Assembly (NCBI GenBank): GCA_963693365.1
Contig: CAVNZM010000005.1
Span: forward strand, 8,432,001 to 8,496,000
Direction of reading: 5' to 3'
Origin: Amoebidium appalachense
Taxonomy: Eukaryota; Ichthyosporea
Length of the DNA stretch: 64,000 bases
Below the pieces are notes generated by a model, which saw nothing but the letters and a program-made list of their open reading frames with translations, was not told the DNA's origin and did not search any database. Positions within the stretch are counted from its first letter, which is position 1; the number at the start of each line of letters is the position of its first letter. Of the stretch, positions 18,831 to 29,338 are shown one piece after another. A program made the translations under genes and the position numbers.

Positions 18831-20585
18831 AAGGACACCCCTTCATGTATCCAAATCTACCTAACTTGCTTTTGTGATAGTTTTAAAGCTTTGTGAATTC
18901 CTTTGTGTTTCTGAGCTCTACAGTGTACTCACCCGGGCTTGGCCGTATGTGTAGGAAAATAATAATTAGCACTGGAGTAATTCTGATTCCCACACACTGA
19001 GTGCATCCTCGGTTCTGACAAACGCATCCATATAGTATCTTGGATAGAAGTGGTGAATGGCCGCCAAAACCGTTCGACAGTGGGCCAGCCCATTGTGCAG
19101 CCGTGAAGGTCTTGGATCATAATACAGCTCTGCAGCATAACTGCTTAGAAGCTCATCAATAACCCAGACATTTTCGCACCGGTCGATACCCCGGGTAGTC
19201 TTACACCAGCCAGCAAATCGGTCTAGCACCCTATCATAATGACGGATGATAGCTGATTGTCTGTCGATGTTCAATACCCGTGCCACCCTGGGACTCGGAA
19301 CGATTGCGCGTGACGGTTCATCCGCGGGGTTATGTGCTGACGGCACCCACACCCAGGATGGACGCACTGCTGCTGCGCACAGGAGAGTTGCCACTCTTCT
19401 ACAGAGGTGGTTCAGGCGCCGAGAGCTTGATCTCCCCTTCGCCACAGCATACACCAACGCTGTGTTGTCAATCAGATGTGCGACCCGTGTGTGATGATTA
19501 CGTGGAGCTCGTACAAAACGACGAAGTGACAAAAGCAACGCATGTCCCTCTAAAATGGTGATGTGATCTGTGTGCTGCCACCGTGCGGAAATGGGATGGT
19601 ACCACTGCAAGCCATCCACCATCTCCAACAAGCTAGCGGCGCATGCGGGGGGCTCCGGCTCAAGTGACTGGGGAACGGAGGTGGGCTCTTCAATTTCATT
19701 TGCAACATAAACATCGCTGCGCTCGACCGATGACGGCATATAACGAGGGTCGCCGGCCTTTTTTTCTCCCCGTCGAGGGAAAGAAAGGAATACCCGGGTT
19801 TTGAGACGGACTGGGACAGCGCCAATAACGATTGCTCGACCGTGACATTGGCAACCGACACCCCTGCGCCAGTCATGGACGCATCCGAGGCCAGCACGAC
19901 GGAGGCTGGCTGAGCCGACAGATCACACACCACCAAGGGAGATAATGCAATCAACATAGACAATTCGACCTTAACTGCGAGGGGAATAGTGAGATCTGTC
20001 AGTGGCGTCGTGGCATTGGAGTAAACAAACTCGTAGCAAGATTCCAACACTGAGAAAAGGCACCTATTCAAAAGTAACAACCAAGCCCAGCCCCCCAACA
20101 ACCGGGATAAATTTCGTGGAGACACTGCTTGCAGGCGTAAAACGACTTCAGTGTCAGCCAGAAGCTTGGCTAGCTTAGAAGAGTCGGGTCGAATTTTACC
20201 GTCGGACCCAATGGCGAGACCGAGTGCCACCGTTTCGGGTGTAGTTCGGGCTGCTCGCACCGTCTTTGACGGCTTGATTTCGAATCCGTTTTCCTCGCCT
20301 GCTAGCCCCGCTGCTGTCATCTCCGAATTCACCCTAGATTCTTCGAACCCTATCCCCACCCAATCATCAACGTAGATCAAATGAACGGAATCCGATTGGT
20401 TGCTCATGGAATGTGCCGGCGGAAAATTTGATTGGATGCATCTGTCGACCCGAAGAGGAGGGTGGATCATGAAATCGTGAGACCTCTGGGCAAGAAACGG
20501 GGCCCATTTCCACCCCATCGGCATCGACAAGACACGTGGGAACACCAACCGATCCAAGCCAGGCAACCCCGCCGCCTTGGAGGAG

Positions 20586-20590
20586 ACCGG
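20586..20590. repeat. Target-site duplication ACCGG, left copy
   Basis: ACCGG directly precedes the left LTR and is repeated at 24140-24144 directly after the right LTR. Five bp is usual for LTR-retrotransposon integrases. Confidence 0.85.
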
Positions 20591-21070
20591 TGTAAACAAC
20601 TGTACACATGAACTGTACATGTTTACTAAAGAATGTGATCTACTAGCACACGATTCGTGCTTTGTCATGAATATCACATAAATATTATGTCCGCACCAAT
20701 AGGACTCACTCTGACCTAAGAATTGAACCATATATGGTTCTTCCGCTGCATACCACATAAACGAAGTGAACCAATAAGAGGTTTGCATAAATAGGACAAA
20801 GGTCTGACTGGCTCGGACCGCACCAGAATCACGAATGGCATGTTGCCACCCGCGCTGGCCGCGGATGAACCAATCCTGGGCCTTGATCCGAAACCTGGGG
20901 GCTATATAAGAAAGCCGTCCCAGTACGGGGATCACATCAGTGAAGTCTGAGACAGACTGAGTCGGCCCATAGTAAAAGCAACCTGGCCGCGTGTGCCTTT
21001 CTACCCGTTCTCTGTCTTTATTTTAATTCAGTTGTACTCTGCCTTATCCTAACTAGTCCAACTGTTTACA
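20591..21070 (+). repeat. 5' LTR (480 bp)
   Basis: Near its 3' half is a TATA-like GCTATATAAGAAAG (minus 40 region of a possible start near CAGTACGGGGATCACATCAG), consistent with an RNA polymerase II promoter in the LTR. The antisense strand is open for about 120 codons but this is not a gene. Confidence 0.85.
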
Positions 21071-21090
21071 TTGGCGACCGCGCAGTTCAA
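21071..21090 (+). promoter_or_regulatory. Putative primer-binding site
   Basis: TTGGCGACCGCGCAG immediately follows the 5' LTR. TGGCGACC is a form seen at tRNA primer sites of other LTR elements; the tRNA was not identified. Confidence 0.5.
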
Positions 21091-21299
21091 GAATCTCGCA
21101 TCCTTCGAATCTCACATCTTTCAATCAGTTCAAGAATCTCACATCTTTCAATCAGCTCAAGAATCTCCCATGGCCGATCACAATCCTTATTACCCCGATG
21201 ATAGGCACATCTTTCCTTGTCCGGCTTAGAATATATACACCGACAAGTTTGAAGTGGCCAGCCCACCTACACGGAAAGAATTGAAAACATGTAAAACGG

Positions 21300-23480
21300 C
21301 TTTTGCTACGACACAAAAAAAAATGTGAAGAAAAACGAATACACAACGAAACAACGAATACACGAACAAACGAATAAAGAATTGCTAACGAAGCAATGAA
21401 CCAACGAAAAACGAACCATCACGAATACACAACGAAATAACGAATTAACGACAAACGAATGCATAGAGGAAATACGAAATAAACGCAACACGAAAATAAA
21501 ACGAAGGAACGAAGTTATGAAACGACGAAAAACGAAAAACGAAAGCAAAATGAAATGGAAACACGAAAATGAAAAAGAACGAATGCACAACACTGCTTAG
21601 GTTGCAATGCACACGGCCCCCGCTATGTTACGAAGACAAGGAAACTGTTGCTCTTGCGTGCATTGCGCTATTGCACACTGTCATCGTGTCCATGCCACTG
21701 CGTGCACGTCCACACTCGCAACTCAGATGCACGGCCACTTTCAGCACAAATGCACTTAAAGAAGAAGATAGTTGCTGTTGCTATAGCATGTAGGACCTAA
21801 GATCTTATGAAAGTAGTGTTGCATGCATGCTTCAAATCCCTTGCTGTTGTCGAATACAGCATGCCCCATAGTTTAGCGCACAGGATGCACAACATGCGCA
21901 TGAATGTATGCTGGCATGCCTAAACACATTACGAACATATGCCTCATGTATGGCCCTTCCAGGTGCCATGCCCAAACGAATTTGCACTCTTGGTGCACAG
22001 AAGGCATGTTGTTAATAAAGTCGATGCAGAACTTTTGTTCGTGCATGTGAAAGACAAACGAAGGTGTGGGGTACAAATTTAATGGTACTTGCCAGTCTGT
22101 GGCAATACTGTAACATAAGAATTACACTGTCAAGCCTTGCACTAGCTGCCGGCACACCCCCACCAGAATAAAAGAATGTGGTATGGGCACCGTTCCCTCA
22201 CAACCCCAGCATACAGTGTCAGTATTTTGGCTGGAAGCCTTTCAGTTTCGAATTACGAATACCCTCCTTCACTACTGAAGAAATTGACGTGGAAGACGAA
22301 TACGAATACGAATGCAAGGTGTTGTTGACTAACACATCGGACCATCATGTGTACCTAGGCCCTGGTACGGAGGTGACCATGTTATTCCCTTGCAATATGA
22401 TGACACTGTAACAATTTAGCACGTGCATACCCCACCAATGGGCACATGCGGGAGACAACCCCACAAGCTGCCTTATTGGGCACCTCTGCTAAAACGAATA
22501 TTCTTCTCACGAAGGAACAGAAGAATGTCACGAACACGAACCACACACTCCCCAGGCAGCTACTTACGTCTGATGTATGAAAGTAGTAGGTGTGTGAATG
22601 GGGTAACTCCATGAACACCAACACGAAAGAAAGCACAGCACAAAGCAGTTCCACGAACTAGAATGGTTTTGGTTTTCCACACAACGAACAGAACCAACAG
22701 TAGGGCCACCTACAAATGAAGCAGAGGATGGGGCACCATCCAGACCTGCACTGGAGGATATGAAAACACGAAGCGCGCTCACGAAGTTGCTTACAAAAGA
22801 AAGGGCGACTGTGACGACTTTTCTTTTTAGGCCAAGCCTCCAGAAGAATGTATTATGCCTGGAATCCCCCTGCTCAACGAAAATGGCTGGCAAATGGGAT
22901 ACGAAAACTGCTCACGAATGGAAGCATGTGTTTTCTGAAGAAGGCTTGCTTTGCCTACCCTCTTCTTATGAATTATGAACCGGGTTTTTACTGGTTCTGA
23001 CGGGCTGATATATTTCTTTATGTCGCCCAACGAAGAACACTTAGTGCATTTTTATTCATGTTATTCCCGGCTCCGATGATGCAGGGTTAAAGCTGAAAGG
23101 AAAGAAGTGCTCTTTGTTCATGAAAGAAGTGGCTTTTCCGGCCATGGTGATTCGCCTTACAGTCTTAAGGTAGAACCGGGATAAGGAGCAGTGGCTAAGC
23201 CTTGAAGCTATCCACCACTACCTGAGTACGAAGTGACCTAAGGCTTGAGTTATATTCATTATCGAATGTTTGGTATGATCATTCATCCACACAACTAAAT
23301 TACTCGCAATTGAAAACGAATCTGCGGGAGTGTCCTAAAAAGGAAAATTCCCCAAAAAGGAAAATATTACTTCTACAGAAAAAGCCAAGCACAGAGACGA
23401 AGCGAACAAATTGCACGCACACTCTGCAACAATCTTCGCCACGAAAATGAAATCACAGAAGAATGCTGCATGAATTTACG
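21300..23480 (+). other. ACGAA-rich interior of the non-autonomous LTR element
   Basis: The pentamer ACGAA, often as CACGAA or AACGAA, recurs many times, densest at 21320-21590 and scattered to about 23480. No long ORF is present. The pattern is not a clean tandem repeat. Confidence 0.6.
22178..22411 (+). CDS. Small ORF (77 codons), function unknown
   Basis: This lies in the interior of the non-autonomous LTR element. It starts MVWAPFPHNP and has an acidic patch (EEIDVEDEYEYE) followed by LLTNTSDHHVYLGPGTEV. The last part faintly recalls the strand-turn of retroelement protease or dUTPase-like remnants ('N-S-D...V-x-L-x-x-G-T'). It could be a decayed coding piece or chance. Confidence 0.25.
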   Translation: MVWAPFPHNPSIQCQYFGWKPFSFELRIPSFTTEEIDVEDEYEYECKVLLTNTSDHHVYLGPGTEVTMLFPCNMMTL

Positions 23481-23653
23481 TTTTGGCAAATGAAGAAGTG
23501 CTCATAGACGTGCACAACTCTATTCAACCGTCCTTGCTCTGTTCTGCCCAGCAGCTCGGCGCACAGGAATTCTCGCTGAAGGTTGTTTATCGCCTCTCAG
23601 CCTGGTGGTTTGCTTGTCTAACGACACCACCAGGCTCCCGACAAGGGGGGGAG

Positions 23654-24139
23654 TGTAAACAACTGTACACATGAACTGTACATGTTTACTAAAGAATGTG
23701 ATCTACTAGCACACGATTCGTGCTTTGTCATGAATATCACATAAATATTATGTCCGCACCAATAGGACTCACTCTGACCTAAGAATTGAACCATATATGG
23801 TTCTTCCGCTGCATACCACATAAACGAAGTGAACCAATAAGAGGTTTGCATAAATAGGACAAAGGTCTGACTGGCTCGGACCGCACCAGAATCACGAATG
23901 GCATGTTGCCACCCGCGCTGGCCGCGGATGAACCAATCCTGGGCCTTGATCCGAAACCTGGGGGCTATATAAGAAAGCCGTCCCAGTACGGGGATCACAT
24001 CAGTGAAGTCTGAGACAGACTGAGTCGGCCCATAGTAAAAGCAACCTGGCCGCGTGTGCCTTTCTACCCGTTCTCTGTCTTTATTTTGATTCAGTTGTAC
24101 TCTGCCTTCAAGTTATCCTAACTAGTCCAACTGTTTACA
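23654..24139 (+). repeat. 3' LTR (486 bp)
   Basis: Same as the 5' LTR except for a 6-bp insertion (about 24108-24113) and one A/G difference near 24091. Preceded by the polypurine run AAGGGGGGGAG. Confidence 0.88.
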
Positions 24140-25365
24140 ACCGGGGGGAGGCCTTGATACCACGACAACCACTCTGGAACCCGAAACCGATGATAGAAAT
24201 TTGAAAAATCATACTTGGCTACAACCAGGACGGAATTTTTAGGGATGATGATGCTACACAAGTCCGACGGGCTGGGAAAAAGGGGATTGGGGGGATCAAC
24301 CATAACTGCATTCATAGGACGGGCATCCATAATAAGACGATCTTCTTTCTCATCTTTTTCAACTGCAAATAAACCATTTTTGACTTTCGGGGGCTCATCG
24401 GATTCCGAAAAAGCAATCATGCCACAATCAAACATTCGCTTGGCTAATAGGGGCCACTCATCTGGTGACGAGAAGGCAAAGACAGGACGCCCGGGAGTGG
24501 GGTGGGATTCCTCTGCACCCTTAGTGGTGCTCTCAGTCGCCCTCTGCCCCATCCCGCAAGCTCCGTGCACGGGCGACTCCTCGGTCGCAGTGGGCTCAGA
24601 CCCACTCTCACCGTGACCCTCACTCGACTCTGACACCACCAATGCATCGGGCGTCTCCAGCAACACCCTCAGGTCAGGGGGAAGGACCGAAAGGAGAGGG
24701 ACAGTGGCACCAAATCCCGGAGGGGGAAGGGCCATTCGTTCAGCAACTATGGGGGTGAAAGCTTTAGTATGGTTAAAGTATGGAAAAGAATCAGAAACGG
24801 CCGCTAAGGGGACATTGCTGATCCTGCGGCGCATATCTGAGCAAGAAGAAAGAATGTGAAACATAGCTTTTTCTTGTGTTGGCGTGGGTGCATGGGAAAA
24901 GTGCGTGGGTTTAGGAGGAGGTGTGGGAAAAAAGTGAGTGGAAAAGAGAGGAGCTGTGGTGGAAATGTGTGTGTTTGCTGAGGTAGAGGCGTGGTGCACA
25001 TGTTGCCGAACATCATCCCTAGGAGAGCCTAACGAGCTAGGCAGCTCATTATTATACAAAGCATTGATTGATGCTATAGCTCTGTTTGCCACTTGAAATA
25101 AAATCCACTTCCTATTAAACCTACATCTACGTCTTGGAGACGTGAAACGACAACCGAGACCCAACAGCGGAACAGGAAATAAAGGGAGGGGTAACATATC
25201 TTGAGACACGTGTGGGAAAGAACCAAACTCAGCTGGTTCCGTGGCAGCTGTGTTCGGGAACGAAGGCTGTGGACCGTGGCCTCCCCCTGCCTCAGCTGGG
25301 CAGCTGCCGGAGGCGCAGGGGGGTACGAATCTGTGGAAGCTGGGCCTAGGCATCCTTGATGCCAT

Positions 25366-25784
25366 CGAGCACACACACGCGCCACCGTGACCCCCCCCGC
25401 GCCTCCCCACAGAGGGAGGCCGTGTGTTTACACCGAGCTCGACTACCTAGTAGAGACCGTGCATTGACTCACAATGTCGTATATAAGAGGGTTCTGCTCG
25501 GGAAGAAGAGAGGCTCACTTGCCCATGTCAAGGAAAGCAGAGCACGTATTTGTAATGCTTGGAGTTCAGAAATTTCACTGTGACTGTATAGGCAGAGAAA
25601 CAGACAAAATTTACGTAGTTTTTCACTATACAAGACTCCTCAGCGCTAGCGAGCTAATCAGCATGCTGAAGGGAAAAGACAAATGTAAAAGTCGTATTAA
25701 TATCTAGAGCGAAAAAAGGAACCTTGAAAATGAGGAGAACGAGCTGGTTAACGTTGAGTTGCCAGAATTCGTGTGACAATTGCA
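25366..25784. other. Leader of the DIRS-order element
   Basis: Region between repeat A1 and the pol start (minus strand). No gag-like ORF is recognised. A 77-codon plus-strand frame (25474-25707) is antisense to the element and not supported. Confidence 0.5.
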
Positions 25785-26201
25785 GAAATCAACAGAAAAA
25801 AGGACAGCTAGCTAAGGCAACTAGTTTGTGCGCTTTTACACTAGCACCACCAAACTTAGTTCAACCAACTAACTCTACAAATCCCTTTTACCTCTGATGC
25901 CAGACACTCACACAAACGCTAAAACGAAAACCAAAGACTGAAATCCAAACGACGTGTACTCCTTTTTATACCCGTTCCCACGATGCATTTTGGAATTTGA
26001 AGCCAGACTGAAGAAACCAATCAAATGCTTTAAAATCTGACCAAATCAGAACATGCAATCAAAACCGAACCACATTAACTATATATGGAAACCAGCAATC
26101 CAACACAACTAATGCATGACAAATAACCAATCACCTCACCGCAATGCCACTCGGTGGGTCTTCGTCTCTCACCGCTGCCTCCTCCCGCTTGAAAACCACA
26201 T
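25785..26201 (-). repeat. Split direct repeat A1
   Basis: Left terminal repeat in element orientation, 417 bp, the same length as A2. Its outer end reads AAAACCACAT; the flank beyond is unrelated to B. Confidence 0.85.
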
Positions 26202-26545
26202 TGTGTCATGTATGACTACTATCAACCAATAGTATTAGTGTAGAATAGACTAAATATCGTTAATTTCAGAATGCGTTCTAGACCAATGGTATTAGAGTTA
26301 GGAATAGCCATTTGTGTAGGTTCCCGATCACCTTAGATCTGGCTCTTCAGGTTAAAGATATATTCGGGAGATATTCGATTTTAGGATAGCCAAGCCTTTT
26401 CAGTAACCCGCCATCAGTCTTCCGTTTAGTTCGATCAGTTTCCATAGCCATTACGTGAGCATTACGTAAGCTTAGCCGACCCTTCTAGACGTCTTAGCCC
26501 TCTTAGCATTATATATAGGATTTAGGGTGCAATCCTTGTGCCGCA
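26202..26545. other. Spacer between two retroelements
   Basis: 344 bp with no recognised gene. It ends in CCGCA, the target duplication of the Gypsy element. Confidence 0.6.
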
Positions 26546-27266
26546 TGTCGTATCCTAATGTATGTGTACTAGAGACGCGGCACTCTACTAAGTGTACACA
26601 CACGAAAAGGAACGAACGTGTACAGAAAAACGGTAAAGTTTATTAAGACCAGGCTCCGACGGGCAAACTTAGATCCGTACGGATTGAGTCTAAGTTACGA
26701 CTGAGGCCATCAAGGCCGTGCCCTACAAGATCATCATCACCTGGCCCCCTACGATGCCACATTCCATTAACATTCCGATCTACTTTTATCGTGCGCCTGC
26801 ACGAGCTAAGTCGATCTACTCAACTAATATATTTATCCAAGTCTCACCCCTCACCCTCCCCCTAGTGGCACCGCAGAGTCTAAATCTACATTTCATACTA
26901 TCCTCCCCCCCCCTCCCTCCCCCCCTTTCCTCTACATCTACATATATAAATACGTTTGGCAACATATGCTATCAAACCTTGCCAATACTTACAAAAGGGC
27001 TTCTGCCCGAACAATCACATTCCTAAGTCCTCCTACGATCTATCCTACACACTAATTAGAATTCTATTGGACGGCTGTCCCGGCTGACGTGGTCCAATGC
27101 CCTGCGCCGGCAGAGGCAAGATGCACGCAGCTGCCAGACAGCTATCTTGAGGCCTCGGTCTTGATCTTGATGATCTGTGGACCCGGCCCCCCCCCCCCCC
27201 CCCCCCCCCCCCCCGATCTCGATCGTAGACTTAGGCTAATCTGCTGAGACGGATTAGTATATGTCA
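26546..27266 (-). repeat. 3' LTR of the Gypsy element (721 bp)
   Basis: Contains a 28-bp C run (about 27187-27214) and a second C/T-rich patch near 26900. Begins and ends with the TG/CA dinucleotides of LTRs. Confidence 0.92.
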
Positions 27267-27295
27267 ACTCCCCCCCCGGCCCCCGGAAAAGCTGA
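27267..27295 (-). promoter_or_regulatory. Polypurine tract
   Basis: On the minus strand this is GGGGGCCGGGGGGGGAGT directly before the 3' LTR, the expected plus-strand primer position. Confidence 0.65.
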
Positions 27296-27532
27296 GTCCC
27301 ACCTCAGTCACATTACATCTAACACCCCCTAAAAAGACATAGACTAATCAGTCTCCCAAAAAAATTAAAATTAAATAAATTACGAAGAAAAATAATAAAT
27401 TAATCTACACCATAAGCTTGATACCTACGGAGACACCTATGATAATAAATTAAATTCCTACGACTACGTTCACACTCCTCCTCGGTCTCCCTCCCCCCTC
27501 CCCCTCCCCCCGTGTGTCTACGTGTATTTGCA

Positions 27533-29333
27533 TCACTCCCCCCCCCCGGTCCCCTCCCCCACCGACTTTTTCACACCACGATTAAACTGAGGAATAACTC
27601 TCTTTGGCCTAGAGGGAGCACTAGGCAACTCCCTCTGCACTAATCTAGCCTCATAAGCACGAATAGAAAACGGGCAATCCAAATGAAACTCAGGCAACCA
27701 CTGATCTTCCTGATAACCTCCCTCAAAACGAATTAAATAATAATTTACCTTACCTTCCTTACCTTCGATAACCTTTTTATCCATAATTTTATCTACTGCA
27801 GCCTCCGATACATCCACCGACCCGTCATAGTCGGGGGTGAATGCATCTAACACTCGACGGCCCTCCGGCCGTTTAACCCTAAGGGCCCTATCATAATACT
27901 CCTTTATATCATCTACATTATAAAATCTAACATCACTCTCATTATCTAACCTCTGCACCTTATATTCCGTCGGACCTAACCTAGCCACTATTTTATACGG
28001 GCCAATGAAAAGAGGCAACCATTTCTTACCATACTTACGAAGACCTTCACCTTCACCCTTACCTTCCTGCTCCTGCTTATATCTCTTTTTCCTAGTATGA
28101 TCCCTAATTAAAACTAAAGTACCCTCGGCAAATTCACGTAACGGACGTGTGGACACGTCTGCACGTGTCTGTGCCTGCTGTGTACGGGCCAGAGCTGCAT
28201 CACGTGCAGCCCGGGCCCGGGTTAGTAGCTGCTCCCGGAACTCAGTCCAGTGGGGATAGGTTAGTCGGTCAGCCCCCCCCATCGGCAAAAGTGCCGTATC
28301 CAACAGACTAATAGCCTCCTGCCCATAGACCAAATAAAACGGAGAAAAACCAGTCACAGCATGAGGGGTAGAATTATATGAATGAGCAATAAACCTAGAC
28401 ATATGATCCCAATCATTAGCCTCCACATCCACCATTTTGCCAAAGGACTTCTGAAACACTGCATGCACACGTTCAGAGATGGCATTTGCTTGAGGGTGAT
28501 ATGCAGACGTAGTGATATGAGCTACCCTTAAAATTTTACACACCTCCGACACCGACTGATTTAAAAAACACACGACTCCTATCCGTTAACAAAACACGAG
28601 GACAACCAAACCTCAGACAAATTTCATCCACAAAAATACGAGCAAACAAAACGGCATTAGCAGTGGGGAGAGGAAAAACTTCAACCCAACGAGTGGCCAC
28701 ATCGGTGACGGTAACAAGAACAGTGTTACCCTCAACCGTAGAATTAAAAGGACCGACCACATCCACTGCTACCCGTTCAAACATACGAACATTAAAATCC
28801 CTAATAAACGACGGGCGGGAACGAGAGTGGGGACTCTCATTCCTTTCCTGACAATGCATGCATGACAACACATAATCCCTCACCTCCCTACTCATACCCG
28901 GCCAAAAATACGAACGATTAACACGAAGCAACGTCCTATTTACACCTAAATGACCAGCCATGGGATGCTCATGCACCATATGCAAAACCTCAGGCACAAG
29001 TGCCGTCGGGACCCAAACTCGGTGTCCGTCTGGCCCAGAACAATGATAAACTAAATCCTGCTCTACCTGACACATTTTTGCTAACTTAGCTACCTTAATC
29101 ATCTGCCTTTTATTTTTAAATTTAATCGAATCAACCGGCCCCTTTAAATAATTCTTAACCAGACCAATCAACACATCTTCCTCCTGAGCTAAGATCAAAG
29201 CCGTAGGTGCTAAGGCAGGGGCCGAGCCATGAGACTCGGTCCCGACCTCAGACACCGACAAATACCTCCCCCCCCCTCTCCTACACTTATAAGCAAGCAA
29301 CCCCGGAACCCAAGAAGACACATCCACAGACAC
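27533..29333 (-). CDS. Integrase with C-terminal chromodomain-like segment (Gypsy pol, 3' part; one frame break)
   Basis: Two frames. 29333-28560 holds the zinc-binding region (HEHPMAGH ... CMHC) and the start of the catalytic core with both aspartates (AVDVVGPF; LLTDRS). After a T6 run on the minus strand (about 28561-28566), 28573-27533 continues with the catalytic glutamate (YHPQANAISERV), then the GPY motif (FIGPYKI), and near residues 255-305 a chromodomain-like stretch (DKIMDKKVIEGK, YYLIRFEGGYQEDQW). Integrase joins cDNA to host DNA; chromodomains of this family steer insertion to marked chromatin. The frame change lies inside the catalytic core and would destroy the enzyme unless it is a homopolymer error. 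Confidence 0.88.
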
Positions 29334-29338
29334 AGCAT

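Larger units (their letters stand above)
20591..24139 (+). mobile_element. Non-autonomous LTR retrotransposon nested in pol
   Basis: Two LTRs (20591-21070 and 23654-24139) begin TGTAAACA and end TGTTTACA, forming a perfect 8-bp terminal inverted repeat, and are flanked by the duplication ACCGG. A likely primer-binding region follows the left LTR (21071, TTGGCGACCGCGCAG) and a purine tract precedes the right LTR (about 23641-23653), which sets plus orientation, opposite to the host element. The 2.58-kb interior has no gag, protease, RT or integrase, so it must depend on another element. The LTRs differ by one seen substitution and one 6-bp gap, implying recent insertion. Confidence 0.88.
18966..25365 (-). 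pseudogene. Pol of the DIRS-order element: RT, RNase H, recombinase N-domain; split and shifted
   Basis: The 5' part (25365-24140) starts at the ATG at 25365 and ends in the RT palm. Motif A is seen as AKYDFSNFYHRF, preceded by NGLFAVEKDEKEDRLIMDAR. A nested LTR element then interrupts the frame; excising it with one target duplication keeps the frame open. The 3' part (20590 downward) carries motif C YVDDW, the RT thumb, and RNase H with SDAS, then (in the next frame) LEGHAL, LIDNTAL and a closing HNPADEPSR. A -1 shift at an A7 run (about 19758-19764) separates the first RNase H aspartate from the rest. After RNase H comes a helical segment (about 19330-18970) like the N-terminal DNA-binding domain of tyrosine recombinases, ending at a stop at about 18966. 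No catalytic R-H-R-Y domain follows. Presumed inactive. Confidence 0.78.

Noticed and set aside
20591-20935. Long minus-strand frame continuous with the reverse transcriptase
   Set aside because: Its first 120 codons are the antisense of the nested element's LTR; the same reading recurs at 23654-23998. Only the part below 20590 is RT.
25474-25707. 77-codon plus-strand ORF in the DIRS-order element leader
   Set aside because: Antisense to the element with no recognised similarity. Not enough to call a gene.
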